From Bryopsis sp. KO-2023 (taxonomy: Eukaryota > Chlorophyta > Ulvophyceae > Bryopsidales > Bryopsidaceae), in assembly GCA_030272585.1 (NCBI GenBank), contig BSYQ01000005.1, positions 930,001 to 994,000 on the forward strand: a DNA stretch of 64,000 bases. Direction: 5' to 3'. A model generated the notes under the pieces. It did no database searches. It was not told the origin of the DNA and saw nothing but the letters and a program-made list of their open reading frames with translations. This document shows, piece after piece, positions 33,740 to 45,399 of the stretch; position 1 is the first letter of the stretch, and each line of letters begins with the position of its first letter. Made by a program: the position numbers and the translations under genes.

Positions 33740-35686
33740 ATGCCTTCGCGAGCGGGGTACGGTCCGTTCGTTTTGTTCGGGGGCGCGGTTGTGATTATGA
33801 TGATCGGCGGGATCTTGGTTTCTCCGCAACGATTAAATGGAATGAGAGAAGTCACCCTCAACACAGAGAACAAACGGGCAAGCGATCCATCGATCGACGT
33901 CAAGCACGATGGCCCCGCACTCGCGGAACCTCAACAAACCGTCGCAACGGCTGGGGAAGAGAGAGATAACCCGGAGGATTCTGCGGGAGACGTGGCGACC
34001 GCAAACGATACGACGGACCCCCCCAAAGATGAGGAATCGCTGACGGAGTGCAAACGGATTTTGAATGGAACGGAACATGCTGGGATGGCTCGCTACTGCG
34101 AGTGTTACTCCAAGGAGGGGAAAATCGATGCTGATTTCAGGGAGGTGCCCGCTCGAGTGGGGGCGGTAGACTTTTCCATGCACGTGTACCGTCGGGCAGA
34201 CATCGTCAGCAATGAAATCGCTGCCAGGAAAACCTGGGAATTGCCCACATCCAACATGTTCCTGGCTGCAATGGAGAATGAGTACAAGGCGCTTCTCGAG
34301 AAAAACTCCACCGCCCAGAAGTCGGACATTACCTTTCTGGACATCGGGGCGAACATCGGATGGTACTCGATTTTGATGGCGGCCTATGGGTACAGAGTGA
34401 TTGCGATTGAGCCAATGACGAAAAACTTGCATGCATTGCGGGCATCGATGTGTGTGAACGATTTGCAACACTTGATGGAAACCCATCATACCGGATTGGC
34501 GGAAGAAAAGAGGGAGTGTGCAATCGTTTCGCATGGAACCAACACTGGTGAGTTCAAAAGGGTGTAATAACTTTGCATAGATTGGCCATCCATGTTGAGG
34601 GAATCGGGCGATCGATCGGCTCAGCGTGTGCCAAAGTCAAACTTTGAGGTGCAAAGATCAGGAATTCTTGCCCAAATCTCATTAAAAAAATTAAATCGAA
34701 CGCTAACCGCATGTTACTGAGAACAGTTTGTAAGAACCTCACAAAAACTTATTCAGTTGGGCGTACGTTTTTCTTTTCGAATTGAGGGTGTAATGAGCCA
34801 GTTTTTTGCTGGCGGTCAGTGCTTACTCAGAACTCCATTAAATTTCTGCCTCTAACCTCCCTAAATATTGCCACCAGGGGTGACAGATCTCCGCCAGTGC
34901 TTTGTGGTTGGAAGCTGGTGGTGCTGAAAGAAGCAATGGACATTATTAAATTAGAAAACAGAAAAAATTACATATATCCATATGATCCGTTGGCATATGA
35001 TTATGAGGACAAAGCAGGAAGAGTAAATCTCTACCTATGCATTTATTCAAGGAAAAAAAAAACGATCGCTGCTTCAATTTTGAATTAAAATTATTTTTTG
35101 ACAGGCCGAGTGCAGCCCGTTCGCGGAAATGTGTTCTAGTCTGACTCAGAAATAAAGCACAAAATATTCCCAATGTCCATATCTAGCTCTCTACCGGCCG
35201 TCAATTTTTGATCTTTTTTTACCAACCACCATCAAGAGATGTCTTTACTGACTTTTTTTTTTTTCCTTACCAGGTGATGGGATTGTGGTGTGTGACGACA
35301 GCTGGAAAAAGCTAGGCTACGTCACTCGAGAACTGGTCCATATCAACCGTTTGGACGATCTTATTCCAGAAAACGAGCCCATCAAACTGGCAAAAATAGA
35401 TGTGGAAGGATACGAAGACCATGTTCTGGGGGGAGGCAGGCGGACGCTGCTGTTTTCCGGAATATCGAAAATAATGAGCGAGTTTTCGGTGGAAATGATG
35501 GGAAATGCAGAGTCGGACCCCCTTCATTACTTGAAGATGTGGGGGGATGGTGGCTACATAATTCGGAAGAACAGGTTCGATACGGGCGAAATTCTGAAAC
35601 CTTCGGAGTTCGAGAAAACGGTCGATCTATGGAAAAAAGCCATCGTGAACATATTTATAGAGAAGCAGGATGGTCAGATTTCGTGA
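33740..35686 (+). CDS. FkbM-family methyltransferase, membrane-anchored
   Basis: Two exons, 33740-34547 and 35274-35686, join in phase 1 to give 406 residues. The N-terminus has a short cytosolic part and one TM anchor (FVLFGGAVVIMMIGGILV), followed by an acidic, unstructured stalk to about residue 95, as in Golgi type II enzymes. The SAM-binding motif is ITFLDIGANIGWYSILMAA, then YRVIAIEPMTKNLHAL. After the intron, FkbM hallmarks are LDDLIP, KLAKIDVEGYEDHVLGGG and MSEFSVEMMG. The family methylates hydroxyl groups of sugars and other small substrates; the substrate here is unknown, but the topology suggests a luminal glycan or lipid. The first ATG after the upstream T run was chosen because it directly precedes the anchor. 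The 726-bp intron contains no obvious gene. Confidence 0.9.
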
Positions 35687-36034
35687 ATGAACGATCAATC
35701 AAAAATGTACTAGCAGTTTGTTTATAGTTTGTTCGTTCAAGGAGCGCGGCCTCCGTTTTCATGCTGTCTTTTCTAATTTATTGTGGCGGAGGGGGGGGGG
35801 GGGGAGGGAACTCAAAATTCAAGATCAGTGGAGAAGGAAGGTTTTTTTCGGTCCCCAGAATAATATCTTTTTTTTGAATTTGTAGTTGGGTTCGGTAGAA
35901 CATTTATGAGTTTGATTGTGTTTCCAAGACTGTTCTATGCATCCATTCGCACACACACACACAGAGAAAGAGGGAGGGAGGGCGTCTGTTTGTGTTTTCT
36001 CTGGGAATTGTGAGGATCCTTCAATCATGCAAGA
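35687..36034. other. 3' flank of the FkbM-type gene
   Basis: It contains a G run (35790-35803), a short CA repeat (35950-35961) and no recognisable gene. Confidence 0.5.
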
Positions 36035-36466
36035 TTGGGCACCAGTTTCTATCTTTTTGAAATCCACCATATGTATAGTCTTATAGGTAAGCCTCGACAG
36101 CGCTGGGGCAGCATTTCACTCCTTCAACACCTTGATCGCATGTTTCATAGGAAAGCTCCATTGGATTCTGCTTGTCATAAGCATGAGGTAGCAAGGACAG
36201 GAAATTGCCTGTTGTGGTTACCACAGCTGAAGAAAGCAGATATTTATAAGTGCCAGAATTGCTTCAAGAAGCTTTCCCACAGTGAGCAAGTTCAGCAGCC
36301 TGATCTTCAATTGAACAACCTTCTCACATATCCCAGCGAGATTTTTCAAAAGACACTGAAAAGTTTGCAAGAATGCAAGCATCAATTCGTTACACTGAGT
36401 TCTGCTGAATGCAGATCCACACCACCACCAGAAGAAGAAAAAAATCCTATTCAATATGTACAATGA
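36035..36466 (+). CDS. Unidentified 143-codon open frame
   Basis: The frame is longer than its surroundings and has a protein-like composition with five Cys in its middle and C-terminal parts (for example KCQNCFKKL). No family or splice support was seen, and the opposite strand is also partly open. It could be a single-exon gene, a fragment of a mobile element or chance. Confidence 0.25.
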   Translation: MGTSFYLFEIHHMYSLIGKPRQRWGSISLLQHLDRMFHRKAPLDSACHKHEVARTGNCLLWLPQLKKADIYKCQNCFKKLSHSEQVQQPDLQLNNLLTYPSEIFQKTLKSLQECKHQFVTLSSAECRSTPPPEEEKNPIQYVQ

Positions 36467-37520
36467 CTGTCATGTCAAAAGCAAAAAACAAAAGAAAAAG
36501 AAAAATACGACACAGAAAAGAGAGGCGTCTGGGAAAGAAATGCCTCAAAATCTTGCCAGCTGATTTCTATCTGTAAATAGAGAAGAGCCCCGGCCACCTC
36601 CGAAAAACAATCTTAAAAGAAGACAAGAAAAACGCCCAAAAAATAGATAAACCATACCCACAGGATGGACTGCCCTCCCCCTTTCCACACCCTCCCAAAA
36701 AGAAACCCAGAATATAAGCAAATAAAAAACAGCCCTGAACAAACACAAAGCAGTTTTTCTATTGTGAAAACTCGACACTCCCTCACTCTTTTTCTTCTTC
36801 TTCTCTCTCTCTCTTTTCCACAAATTGAAAAAAAAAAGCCGTAATTTTGAGAATCGGGGAAAATTAATGTACACTGCCAAGCGTATCGATTGATTATTGA
36901 ACAGCAATCTCCCAGTCAAGTCAAAGCAGCGGCGAACAAACGAACAAAAAAATTCACATTATATACAAACAGTCATGCAATCGCTTCGCTCTTCTCAGTC
37001 CCATTTCAAGTTCTCCTTTTCTTAATCTTTTCTTTTTTTCCCTCCAATTTTTTTTTCACCTTTTCATTCCTCAAAAAACCCCTTCTTTCCTGTTCCAAGT
37101 CATCACCAAATAAATGTTTTTTTCGCGCAAGCTGAATTTAACAGAGATTCCTATTGTCATTGGGGAAATGAATGGAAGCATTAACGAAGCCAATGCAACC
37201 ACCATGCCTAAATCTTGAATTGATTCATTGGCTCTCTCACTCAACCTCCATCTCACTCTTTTTTTTCTCCCTTTTGGGTGACTATGGCTTCTCCCTATGC
37301 TGTGGAGTTTTCTTCTCACTCTTTTCTCTCTCCTCTCACTCTTTTCTCATACTTATCGTAAAATTCTCTCACTTTCCTCAAAAGGAAAAACTCACCTCAT
37401 CCCTCCACCAGAAAACATTTGCGCTTTCTTCTCGCTTTTTTATGTTTTTGTTTTTCGGCCAACAGTCTTTCTCACACACTCTCACACACTCTCTCTCATT
37501 TCCAAAAAACCGACATTTTC
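36467..37520. other. Pyrimidine-rich spacer
   Basis: It lies downstream of the RETICULATA-like gene. It is dominated by CTTTTC and TCTCTCAC-type tracts (36785-36815, 37210-37500). No coding signal. Confidence 0.5.
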
Positions 37521-40500
37521 TCAATCTCCCTTTTTGGATTTAGATTTTGCCTTGGATTCAATTTTTTCAGGGGGTTGACCCCCCTTTTCTTCGGCAGGCA
37601 GTGCGGTTTGCTTCTGTAATCCTGCGATTCGCAAGAAATCCACCCAGAGCAGGGAGCCCAGATAGGTGTTTGCAGTTCTAGCAATGAAAGTCAGCGATCT
37701 GCAGAGCTGAGGTCTGCCCACCAGCACTTTTTCGATTCCTCGTTCCTCAACGATTCCTGCTAGAATCTGGTATCGTAGATTCGAGGAAATTCCCATGTAT
37801 AGACCATATCCAATACCCATGCCGATGACATTCTGTTGGGAAAAAAAAACACCAGAAAAAAGACACCATATTCAAATATCGAATTGAAAAGCAGGATTCA
37901 GCACCCAAAATAATAACTCTTAAAATAAATAGTGAATATATCTTATATCTTATCAGGGGGTAATAAATCTTCTTAGTTGTACTGTGGGGAGATTTGAAGA
38001 GCAGATTCTTGGGCTTACCAAAATATGGTCTATATTTTTTTAAAGAATCTGATGACCATATGTAAAAAATGGATGAATCGATAAAACAAAATTATCATTT
38101 CATTTAAACTGTAAGCAATATGTGCAGCGGTCCATTGCATTTTTTTTTCTCCCTTTATATTGACTTTCCAGGTTCTTTTTCAAAAATCTCGCACCAGCAA
38201 AAGTGTATGGTCTTTTCTAAACGAGAGCAGAAGTTTTTTTCTTTTTTTTCCTTTTTTTTTTGTTTGAATACCTGGGGTGGATTTCTGTTTTGGAAATTTG
38301 GATCCATCATTTCTCTGGCCTTGATCAAACCATTTGTGGCTGCCACACCAATTGCACTGCAAATGATACCCACTCCCAGCAGCTTGGCTCCGTTTCTCAA
38401 AATCGAGAAACTTCTCTGGAGCAATGTGAACGGTTGCATACCTGGTTGCACCATCTATCAACAGAAAAAAACAACAACAAATTCACGAAAAAAAATAAAA
38501 ATATACTGCGGACATTTTCCAAGATCATCCTTAAAATAAGGATAAAAATTCAAAATATACTGCGGACATTTTCCAAGATCATCCTCAAAACAATGATAAA
38601 AAATTAGATCGAGAACACGGTTGTCTGTGGGGCATCGTTACTTTTACTCCATTGTTCTTTTCTTCATTTTTTCAAATTTTGGGAAGCGGGGGGGGGGGAG
38701 GTAATGCAGCTCCTTCTTGTCACACATATCACACTTTCCTTCCTTCACCCCATTAAACGAAAAAGAAAAAAAACGGAAAAAATATGAATGAAAAGGGGTC
38801 AAAAATAGACACTAGATTTCCCCACTTCCCCTCCGTGCCTCCGAACTGTACCTGGAAAGCATTCTCAGGAATATTACTCAACCATTTTGGTCCACGAGCA
38901 GCTGCCTTCCCTGCTGTTCCTGCGAAGCTCAGCGTGGGGGCAGGCAACCAAACCAACATGAAATCTGCAAGCAGGGCCATCACCACATTGGCGAACACGA
39001 AATCTAACTCCAGCCAAAAAACTTTGTCTCGCTTCTTGTACTCCGCGGTGGATTTCGTGAATATTCCAATCCCGCATTCCAAAGCGACCTTGAAAAGAAA
39101 TGAGGGATCCGCCAGCATTCTTTCCCTGAAACCTGGATAGAAAAAAAATCAACATTGATCGGAATATACATTGTACATTAGATATAAATGAATTTAATAT
39201 ATAACAAAATGGTATATATATATCACATATAATAAATCGAACCTTCCACAGAAAAAAAAAGAAAAAAAAGCGAAGCATCAACACCAACAAAACGTATTGA
39301 TAATAGATTCAGATGAGGGGTTCTCTGTCGACCTACCAGCAAATCCAAACAAGATTCCGGCAATGAAGTTCTTTTCAAAGTTGAGGTATCTTTGAAGTAT
39401 TTTCTCCGTCACCTGGACAAAAAAAAAGAATAAAAAAAACGCCAAAGGGATCAATATAGGGAAATCCCTGGAGGGCTTAATATGAATGCAGATTTCATTT
39501 GCCTGCCAAAATACTGTGGGAACGCATATTGACACCAGTACATAAGTGCGTAAACCAGCTTTATATTTTCTTTACAATATATTTAAAAAAAAAGAATTAG
39601 CAGAAAGAAAAGGTTGCTTCCAGTTCGTACATATTTTGAAGTAATAATGAATAATGCCTGAAAGGGGGAAGGGAGGGGGTTCGATGGATTTACCTTGCCA
39701 TCAGTGATCGCTTTCGCAAAATCAACTGGGAAACTTTCGAGGCTTCGACCCGCTTGCGCCAGTAGAGCTGCCACTCCAGGGCTCATACCTGTTTGATGGA
39801 TCATATCACTCTTTTTCAACACTGGTGCCTGTTTATGTGTGGCTGGCTTACACCCGAGTTTTCCAGCAGGTTTAGAACCTTTTTTCCCAAGGAAATCATG
39901 GAATGCAATTCCGAGTATTAGCAAAATACACGGAAGTGCATTCCATGATTTTTAAAAAGCGCTCCACTTCCAACTATTTCAGTCTTTTAGGGGTTTTTTT
40001 GCTCATGGGGTTCATTAAAGAGTTCTCAATTCCTCCAAACTAGATAAATGTGTTTTTGACTGACTCACAAATGCCAGACAGAAGGCATTGATGGCAAACC
40101 AGAAAAAAAAATATATCTATTTCCCTCCCGCTTAACTTTTTTTTCTTGGGGTTCCATTTTGATCTGGAACAGCTGCATGAATTTCTTGCTCTTTTTTTTT
40201 TCTTAGATTAAAAGAAAAACTCCGATTGGATTTTAATTCGTATTTTTTTAAATTTCAAATTGGATTTTATTTCAGTGGATTACTTTCCCTTCTTATTTTT
40301 GGCAATACGAATGCAACCCCTGACATGACTAAACCTGTGGCAAGGAAATTCAAGGATCTAATGCTTGTTCTTTTTTCTTTTTGATGCATCCTGCAGGACA
40401 TTTGCTTTCTTCCCCTTCCCCAGGCTTTTTTTTGTAATTTTTAGACTGTTATTTTTTTTTTCTCTTGGTGGCTGTTCTTACCACCAGAACCAGCGCCATC

Positions 40501-41431
40501 GCCCCCGTTGTCCCCACCCCCCCCATTTCCGCCAGTAGAACCGCCCCCGCCCCCTCCGTCGCCACCGTCGCTCTCTTCGACTGGCCTGACTGCCTCAGGA
40601 ACTGTCGAGCATCGAAGCTCCCAATCGTACTTCGGCCTCTCGCCTGAAGAACACCGAAGAAAAACTGTCAAGAATTTCGCGTGGGTTTCCTAGACTTTCA
40701 ACCCCGCGAGAGTGACGACGCACAAATTGACAGAACTGAAGGAAAAGATGGCGAACCGGCTGTTGTACAGCTTGTTGGACATTTCTGGCTGTTTTTTCAA
40801 GAGGAGACTTCGAGTTGGAGTCCGGAAGGCGCTGTTCGCGTCGGAAAAATAAAACTTGGGTAAAAGTCGGAATCTGTCCTCTGCGTACCAGAAGAGAGTC
40901 CTGGTCGACGGACGACACTCGGGAATCCGCGCGTGCCGCGTCGACCCACGGGGCGTTGGGCGCGAGTCGAGGTTTCGCCGAATCTCGAACAAACGAACAG
41001 CGAGCCTCGTTCACGAGTGAACTGATGGGTGTGGACTTTCAAACCGACGCTGCTCATCTCAACGATTCTATGGGTGAGCGATCAATACGAGAGAATGAAT
41101 TTCGCGCCAGACAAACGACGACAATTTACAAAACGGACAAGGCCGCGCTCTCTCTCTCTCTTTACGGCCTATTCCGTAGGGAGAAGAATATTCACACCAC
41201 AGAAAGCAACGCCCAGTTGAAAGATGCAGTGGCAAGAACAGAGGCAATGACATTTAAAAATATAAACGCCTTAATGAAAATCTACTACAAATCGGCCCGA
41301 CAATCGAGCCCCCATGACGGACAGTGACGAAAAGTATTGCTGGCAATGAACCGCTTACCGAATCGCTCCACGTTTTCCCCAACCGCCATCAAGATCAGCC
41401 ACACCAAAGTCAACGACCTGAAGTCGGCCAT
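37521..41431 (-). CDS. RETICULATA-related (DUF3411) plastid membrane protein
   Basis: Seven exons join in phase: 41431-41359, 40643-40482, 39788-39694, 39412-39337, 39132-38852, 38454-38272 and 37832-37521, giving 393 residues. Plant RETICULATA proteins are chloroplast-envelope proteins that influence mesophyll development and metabolite exchange; the molecular activity is unknown. Family features are a Gly-rich linker (about residues 45-75), GFRERMLADPSFLFKVALEC, GIFTKSTAEYKKR, FANVVMALLADFMLVWLPAP, GAKLLGVGIICSAIGVAATN, GIGYGLYMGISSNLRYQI and a final TYLGSLLWVDFLRIAG before a Lys-rich tail. The first 24 residues (MADFRSLTLVWLILMAVGEN) look like an ER signal peptide, which would suit import into a complex plastid. 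An extra N-terminal exon between 40644 and 41358 in phase 1-1 cannot be excluded, since open frames with transit-peptide-like composition lie there. Confidence 0.88.
38501..38608. repeat. Two-copy 54-bp tandem repeat in an intron
   Basis: Two nearly identical copies (38501-38554 and 38555-38608), each starting ATATACTGCGGACATTTTCC, lie in an intron of the RETICUL­ATA-like gene. Confidence 0.85.
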
Positions 41432-42360
41432 TGTTCCTTCCCTTGCGTTTGGACCAAAACGTTTTTTGTCCTTTCCCTCCTTGTTCCTTGTTTCTTGCTT
41501 TCGCTCAGAAAAACTTGTACTCGATCCCCTGGAGCCAATACGAAAAAAACTTGTCAGCACTTGCAAGTGCACTTTCAATTGAAAGAGCGTCAAACACACA
41601 AGGGAATAAGCATTGCAGATTGGCGACTCCTCACGAAAACGGGCACAGTGCACTGAATCGTGAGCTTGTTCTCCTCGTTGACTTCTTCGGATCGTTGGTC
41701 GCCTTTCCTCTTGGCTGCCTTTTTTGCCGCGAAAAAACTCAGTGTGATTGCAGCGATAGGCAGGAGTGCGCGCACGAACATTCCAGAGTTCTTAACTTGT
41801 TGGTGCGAAACGAATGCTATCGAATCACACGACCTCAAGTTGTTTGGCGAACCACGGGGTTGCTCAAAAGGGGAGGTGCATTCTGTCAGGACAGAAACTC
41901 GGGGTGGCCAGAAACTCGCCGGAGTGTGTGGGCCGTTCATTTCTTGGACGACCATTCGCACATTATCTTCGTTTAAACCGAAGAAATCCCTCCATTACGA
42001 CGTCTTTAACCTTGTTGGTAAATACTCTCTGGAGTTACTCCGCAGCCTCTTCCACCCTCTTTTTTCCGTATTGTGTTTCGAATACCGAAGGTCAATAATA
42101 ATATTCAGCGCAGCGCTGTGCTAAATATCTAGTCCGTCGCTAGTCGCTGGGAAGTGAGAGGAGCGTGGCGGCGGTAAGGACCAGCAGACTGTAAGCATAC
42201 CCAAAATAGCAAAGCGATCGAGTGGAACACGTATACGGACTTTTTCCTTTCTTTCTTTCTTTCTTTCTTGTTTTTTTCCCCTCCACCCTTCCTCTCAGGA
42301 ACTTTTCGACCACCACAACGGTACCGACTTTTTGTTTTGACTGATCCAATGGGTTAGGCT
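41432..42360. other. Divergent region between the RETICULATA-like gene and the Ycf45-like pseudogene
   Basis: A - strand open frame of 123 codons (41961-41590) contains one hydrophobic segment followed by Lys/Arg (ALLPIAAITLSFFAAKKAAK). It has no recognised family and overlaps the likely promoter of the RETICULATA-like gene. A TTCT repeat lies near 42248-42270. Confidence 0.3.
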
Positions 42361-44520
42361 TGCAGCTTTTTCAGAAGTTGTCTCAGAGATGTTTTTAGTG
42401 ACCTGGCGCTACATCCAGGTCTCCCCTTCCCCCAAGTGAACACAAGTTTGCGCCTCCCATGGACGTTGGGCGACGACCTGAGATACATTTCACCAATAGC
42501 TTCAAAGTGCTGGAGACCTCTCGGGTAGGGCGTGAATACATTTCGTGCACCTGGTGAAATCGCTTGCTGATATCTGTGAGCGCCAAAGTGGTAGATGACT
42601 GAAATGAGGCAGTAGTGGACGAAAGGAAGTGGTGCTGTGTAACGTGGGGTAGTGCGATAGTGAGGGAATCTTGTGGACAGTTTGATTAGTCGTGGGAAGG
42701 TATAAAGTTCGACAGGGAAACTTGTAAACAAGAGACAGCGAACGTTTGTTCGCGTTGAGTTAGGTCTGCGCTCGAGTTTATTACATGGTTTCGGAGCTGT
42801 AATCGGTCTATTCAGTTGTTGAAAGTTCGCACGCTGGCTCGCTTAGGCGTTGAACTCGAAAAGCTCGACCTCGAACTATCCTTCAGCGATAGTTCGTTTG
42901 CAACCGCAAAAGGACAGCGAACCAGCGAGGACGCAGATACGCACTCTCACGACTTGGCACAAGGACGTGCTACTTCAGACACGTCGAGTGTGACAGACCT
43001 CGGCAAGCAAGCTAAGTGGCGTAACACGCCTTGGTTTGAAACTGACGAACACCTTTTTTTTCCGGACATATCGCGTCCTAGGAAGGACCGCAGGCACGAC
43101 ATGGCTGACGTTGAAAAGATACAGAGAGTGACGAAATGGACAAGGGAGACGGCAGACTGGCTCGTCCCATATGCCGAGGTCACAGAGGAAGAGACCACGG
43201 AGAGAGCACGTGTCATTCTTAAGCACGTTGCGCCGACCACACATGAAGGACGCGCAATCTACAAAATGATCACTAATGCGCTGAAGGCTACAGAGTGGTT
43301 TATTCAGGACCCAGACAATCCAGAGCGAAGGATTCGACTGACTGACGAGGAACGCATAGAGACTGCGTGCTGGGATTCTATCAAGGCGAATCTAAACAAT
43401 CTCCTTCCAACGGAGAGTATTGTGAGCGCCAAAGTGGTAGATGACTGAAATGAGGCAGTAGTGGACGAAAGGAAGTGGTGCTGTGTAACGTGGGGTAGTG
43501 CGATAGTGAGGGAATCTTGTGGACAGTTTGATTAGTCGTGGGAAGGTATAAAGTTCGACAGGGAAACTTGTAAACAAGAGACAGCGAACGTTTGTTCGCG
43601 TTGAGTTAGGTCTGCGCTCGAGTTTATTACATATCCCACCGCAATGAAACGTGCTGTTGTGACGGGATATGAGTGAAATACACAACACTCTGTGACGCCG
43701 GTTCCACGGTGCAGAGTTCGTCCTGGTGAGAGGGTCTTTTATGAACGCAGGTTACTCCCCAGGATTTGCAGGAGGTGGTATCAAAGGTCGGGGAGTTCGG
43801 TGGTGACGACCGTGCGAGAATAGGAGGAACCCTCCACCGCGTCGGTTGCATGCGGAACAGGAATGACGAAATCGTGGGTCTCACATTGCACGTTGGAAAA
43901 GCAGTGAGGGGCCCAGCAGACTTCCTCGCCGACATGATCAAAGGTGCTTAGTTGAAGTGTTCGAAAGCGAGCACAGCCGCCACAGCTGTGTTTAGAGAGA
44001 AAGTCGGTATTGTTTCTTGGCTTTCCTGGCGTCGGCAAGACGACCGTCATTCGGGATGTTGCCCGAGCAAGCGGGGACCTGAGGAGAAGAGTTATTGTTG
44101 TGGATTCCTCGAACGAAATCGGGGGCGACGGGGACGTTCCCCATCCGTTTATTGGGCGCGCCAGAAGAATTCAAGTCCCAAAAGTTGATCAGCTGTTTGA
44201 CGTCATGATAAGACAAGGCTGCGATATATCATATACGATGATGTACTTGAAGAAAAGGTTTTTTCTTGGAGCTCTGTCTCGTATCTGCTCTTTGTGCCGA
44301 CGAAAGGGGCACCGCAACCGCCCACGGCCACATCCTGGAGAATTTGATGAACAACCCTGAAGTCGTTGGACTTTTGGGGGGAATGGGGTCGGTCGTCGTT
44401 GGCGACAAGGCGGCCAGCAACAGAAGCAAGGGGGACGGGATGGCTCGAAAGTCGATACGTGTGCACATTAGCTCTGTTTCGGTTTTCGAGAGAATTATTT
44501 CTTTGGCAAGCGAACTGTGA
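42361..44520 (+). pseudogene. Ycf45/SPD1-like AAA+ ATPase pseudogene, split by an LTR element
   Basis: Intact relatives are P-loop ATPases encoded in some algal plastids or imported into plant plastids (SPD1). Pieces in family order: 42361-42574 (MDVGRRPEIHF, like the family's DLGRPPEARF); then the 1.06-kb LTR insertion; from about 43745, VTPQDLQEVVSKVGEFGGDD and IGGTLHRVGCMRNRNDEIVG; a change of frame near 43945; the Walker A FLGFPGVGKTTVIRDVA and SSNEIGGDGDVPHPFIGRAR (44010-44200); and TATAHGHILENLMNNPEVVG with GGMGSVVVGDKAA (about 44300-44410), ending near 44520. The Walker B stretch (VIIDEIGT in relatives) between 44215 and 44290 is missing. Several frame changes and in-frame stops are present, and no splice pattern repairs them all. 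It is head to head with the RETICULATA-like gene. A functional copy is expected elsewhere in the nucleus or plastid. Confidence 0.8.
42575..43631 (+). mobile_element. Short non-autonomous LTR retrotransposon (TRIM-like), very young
   Basis: The two 211-bp LTRs (42575-42785 and 43421-43631) are identical by eye, start TG and end CA, and contain a TATAAAG element. A 4-bp target duplication TATC flanks the element (42571-42574 and 43632-43635). A primer-binding-site motif TGGTTTCGGAGC follows the 5' LTR directly (42786-42797). The 635-bp interior holds an open frame of about 210 codons of unknown family and no protease, reverse transcriptase or integrase. The element looks structurally whole but non-autonomous. 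LTR identity suggests a very recent insertion. It lies inside the Ycf45-like pseudogene. Confidence 0.92.
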
Positions 44521-45018
44521 GAAGGCCTCTGTCGTGCATTGCGGACCTTGGAGAGACAAAGGCCTTTGGTCTTCGAGGTGGTGGTCGAAATAAGAGACCA
44601 ATAAATTCATAATGTGAAGGCGTCAGTCGACAACCTCCTGCGAGGTCTGCACACCGAAGTCGAGGTAACGCTGCAGAGAACAACTCCATTCCTCGTTCGA
44701 TTCATTCGACACAGAACGACGCCGTTGCTTATTCGGTCTGTTTCTGCACATTGTGGTATCCTATCTCGATCACAATAATATGCAAAGAATGAAGTAGCAC
44801 ACTTCTGTGGACGGGTAGGTTCGCAGGAGAGATCAGTCGACTGGTGCGGTCTCAGTAACAAAGAAGAATGATTCACCTGGCGGCTCCCTCGAAACACCCT
44901 CCAAAGCGAGAAAGCCCCCCGCTGCGCCAGCTCTTCCAGAGAGCACAGGTCAAGGGAATCCTAAAGTCGTCATTGCTTCCAAAAAATATCAGTACATTAG
45001 TCGAACATTCCGAGCGCT
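44521..45018. other. Downstream of the pseudogene, no gene supported
   Basis: Short frames of mixed quality. A + strand stretch at 44890-45000 reads without stops but has no recognised motif. Confidence 0.35.
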
Positions 45019-45399
45019 GTGTCACAAGTTGCGCGAATTAACAGCTTGGGTATTGCGGTGCCCGCAAGGGATCTGGTGATGAAGAGACTAAAAAAGAAAG
45101 GTTTGGAAGTTGGGGAACGAAATATTAAACACCTCTTCGAATTCGATGGGGTGCTTCTCGTGACCTCGGAGGGCATGCAGGCGTTTCTGAAGAAACCTGA
45201 AAAGCTTCAGTCACAACGAGCGACTGCCATGAAAGGAGAATGGACCACTTTCCTCCCGCACCTGAAAACTTGGGTGAAGGATACGTTTTTGGCAGAAGGC
45301 CACTACATGTACGAAAAAACAATGACCACTGCGACATTGTTGTTGGCGTCCAAAATGTCCACGGCGTTGGGACAAGCAATTTCTAACATTCCACCTTAA
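45019..45399 (+). CDS. Unidentified 126-codon open frame
   Basis: A charged protein (LVMKRLKKKGLEVGE, FDGVLLVTSEGMQAF) with a C-terminal Ala/Thr-rich helix. Its position after the Ycf45-like pseudogene and the Asp-x-Val-Leu-Leu-like stretch would allow it to be the family's C-terminal domain, but the similarity is too weak to claim. The listed start is not certain. Confidence 0.3.
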   Translation: MSQVARINSLGIAVPARDLVMKRLKKKGLEVGERNIKHLFEFDGVLLVTSEGMQAFLKKPEKLQSQRATAMKGEWTTFLPHLKTWVKDTFLAEGHYMYEKTMTTATLLLASKMSTALGQAISNIPP

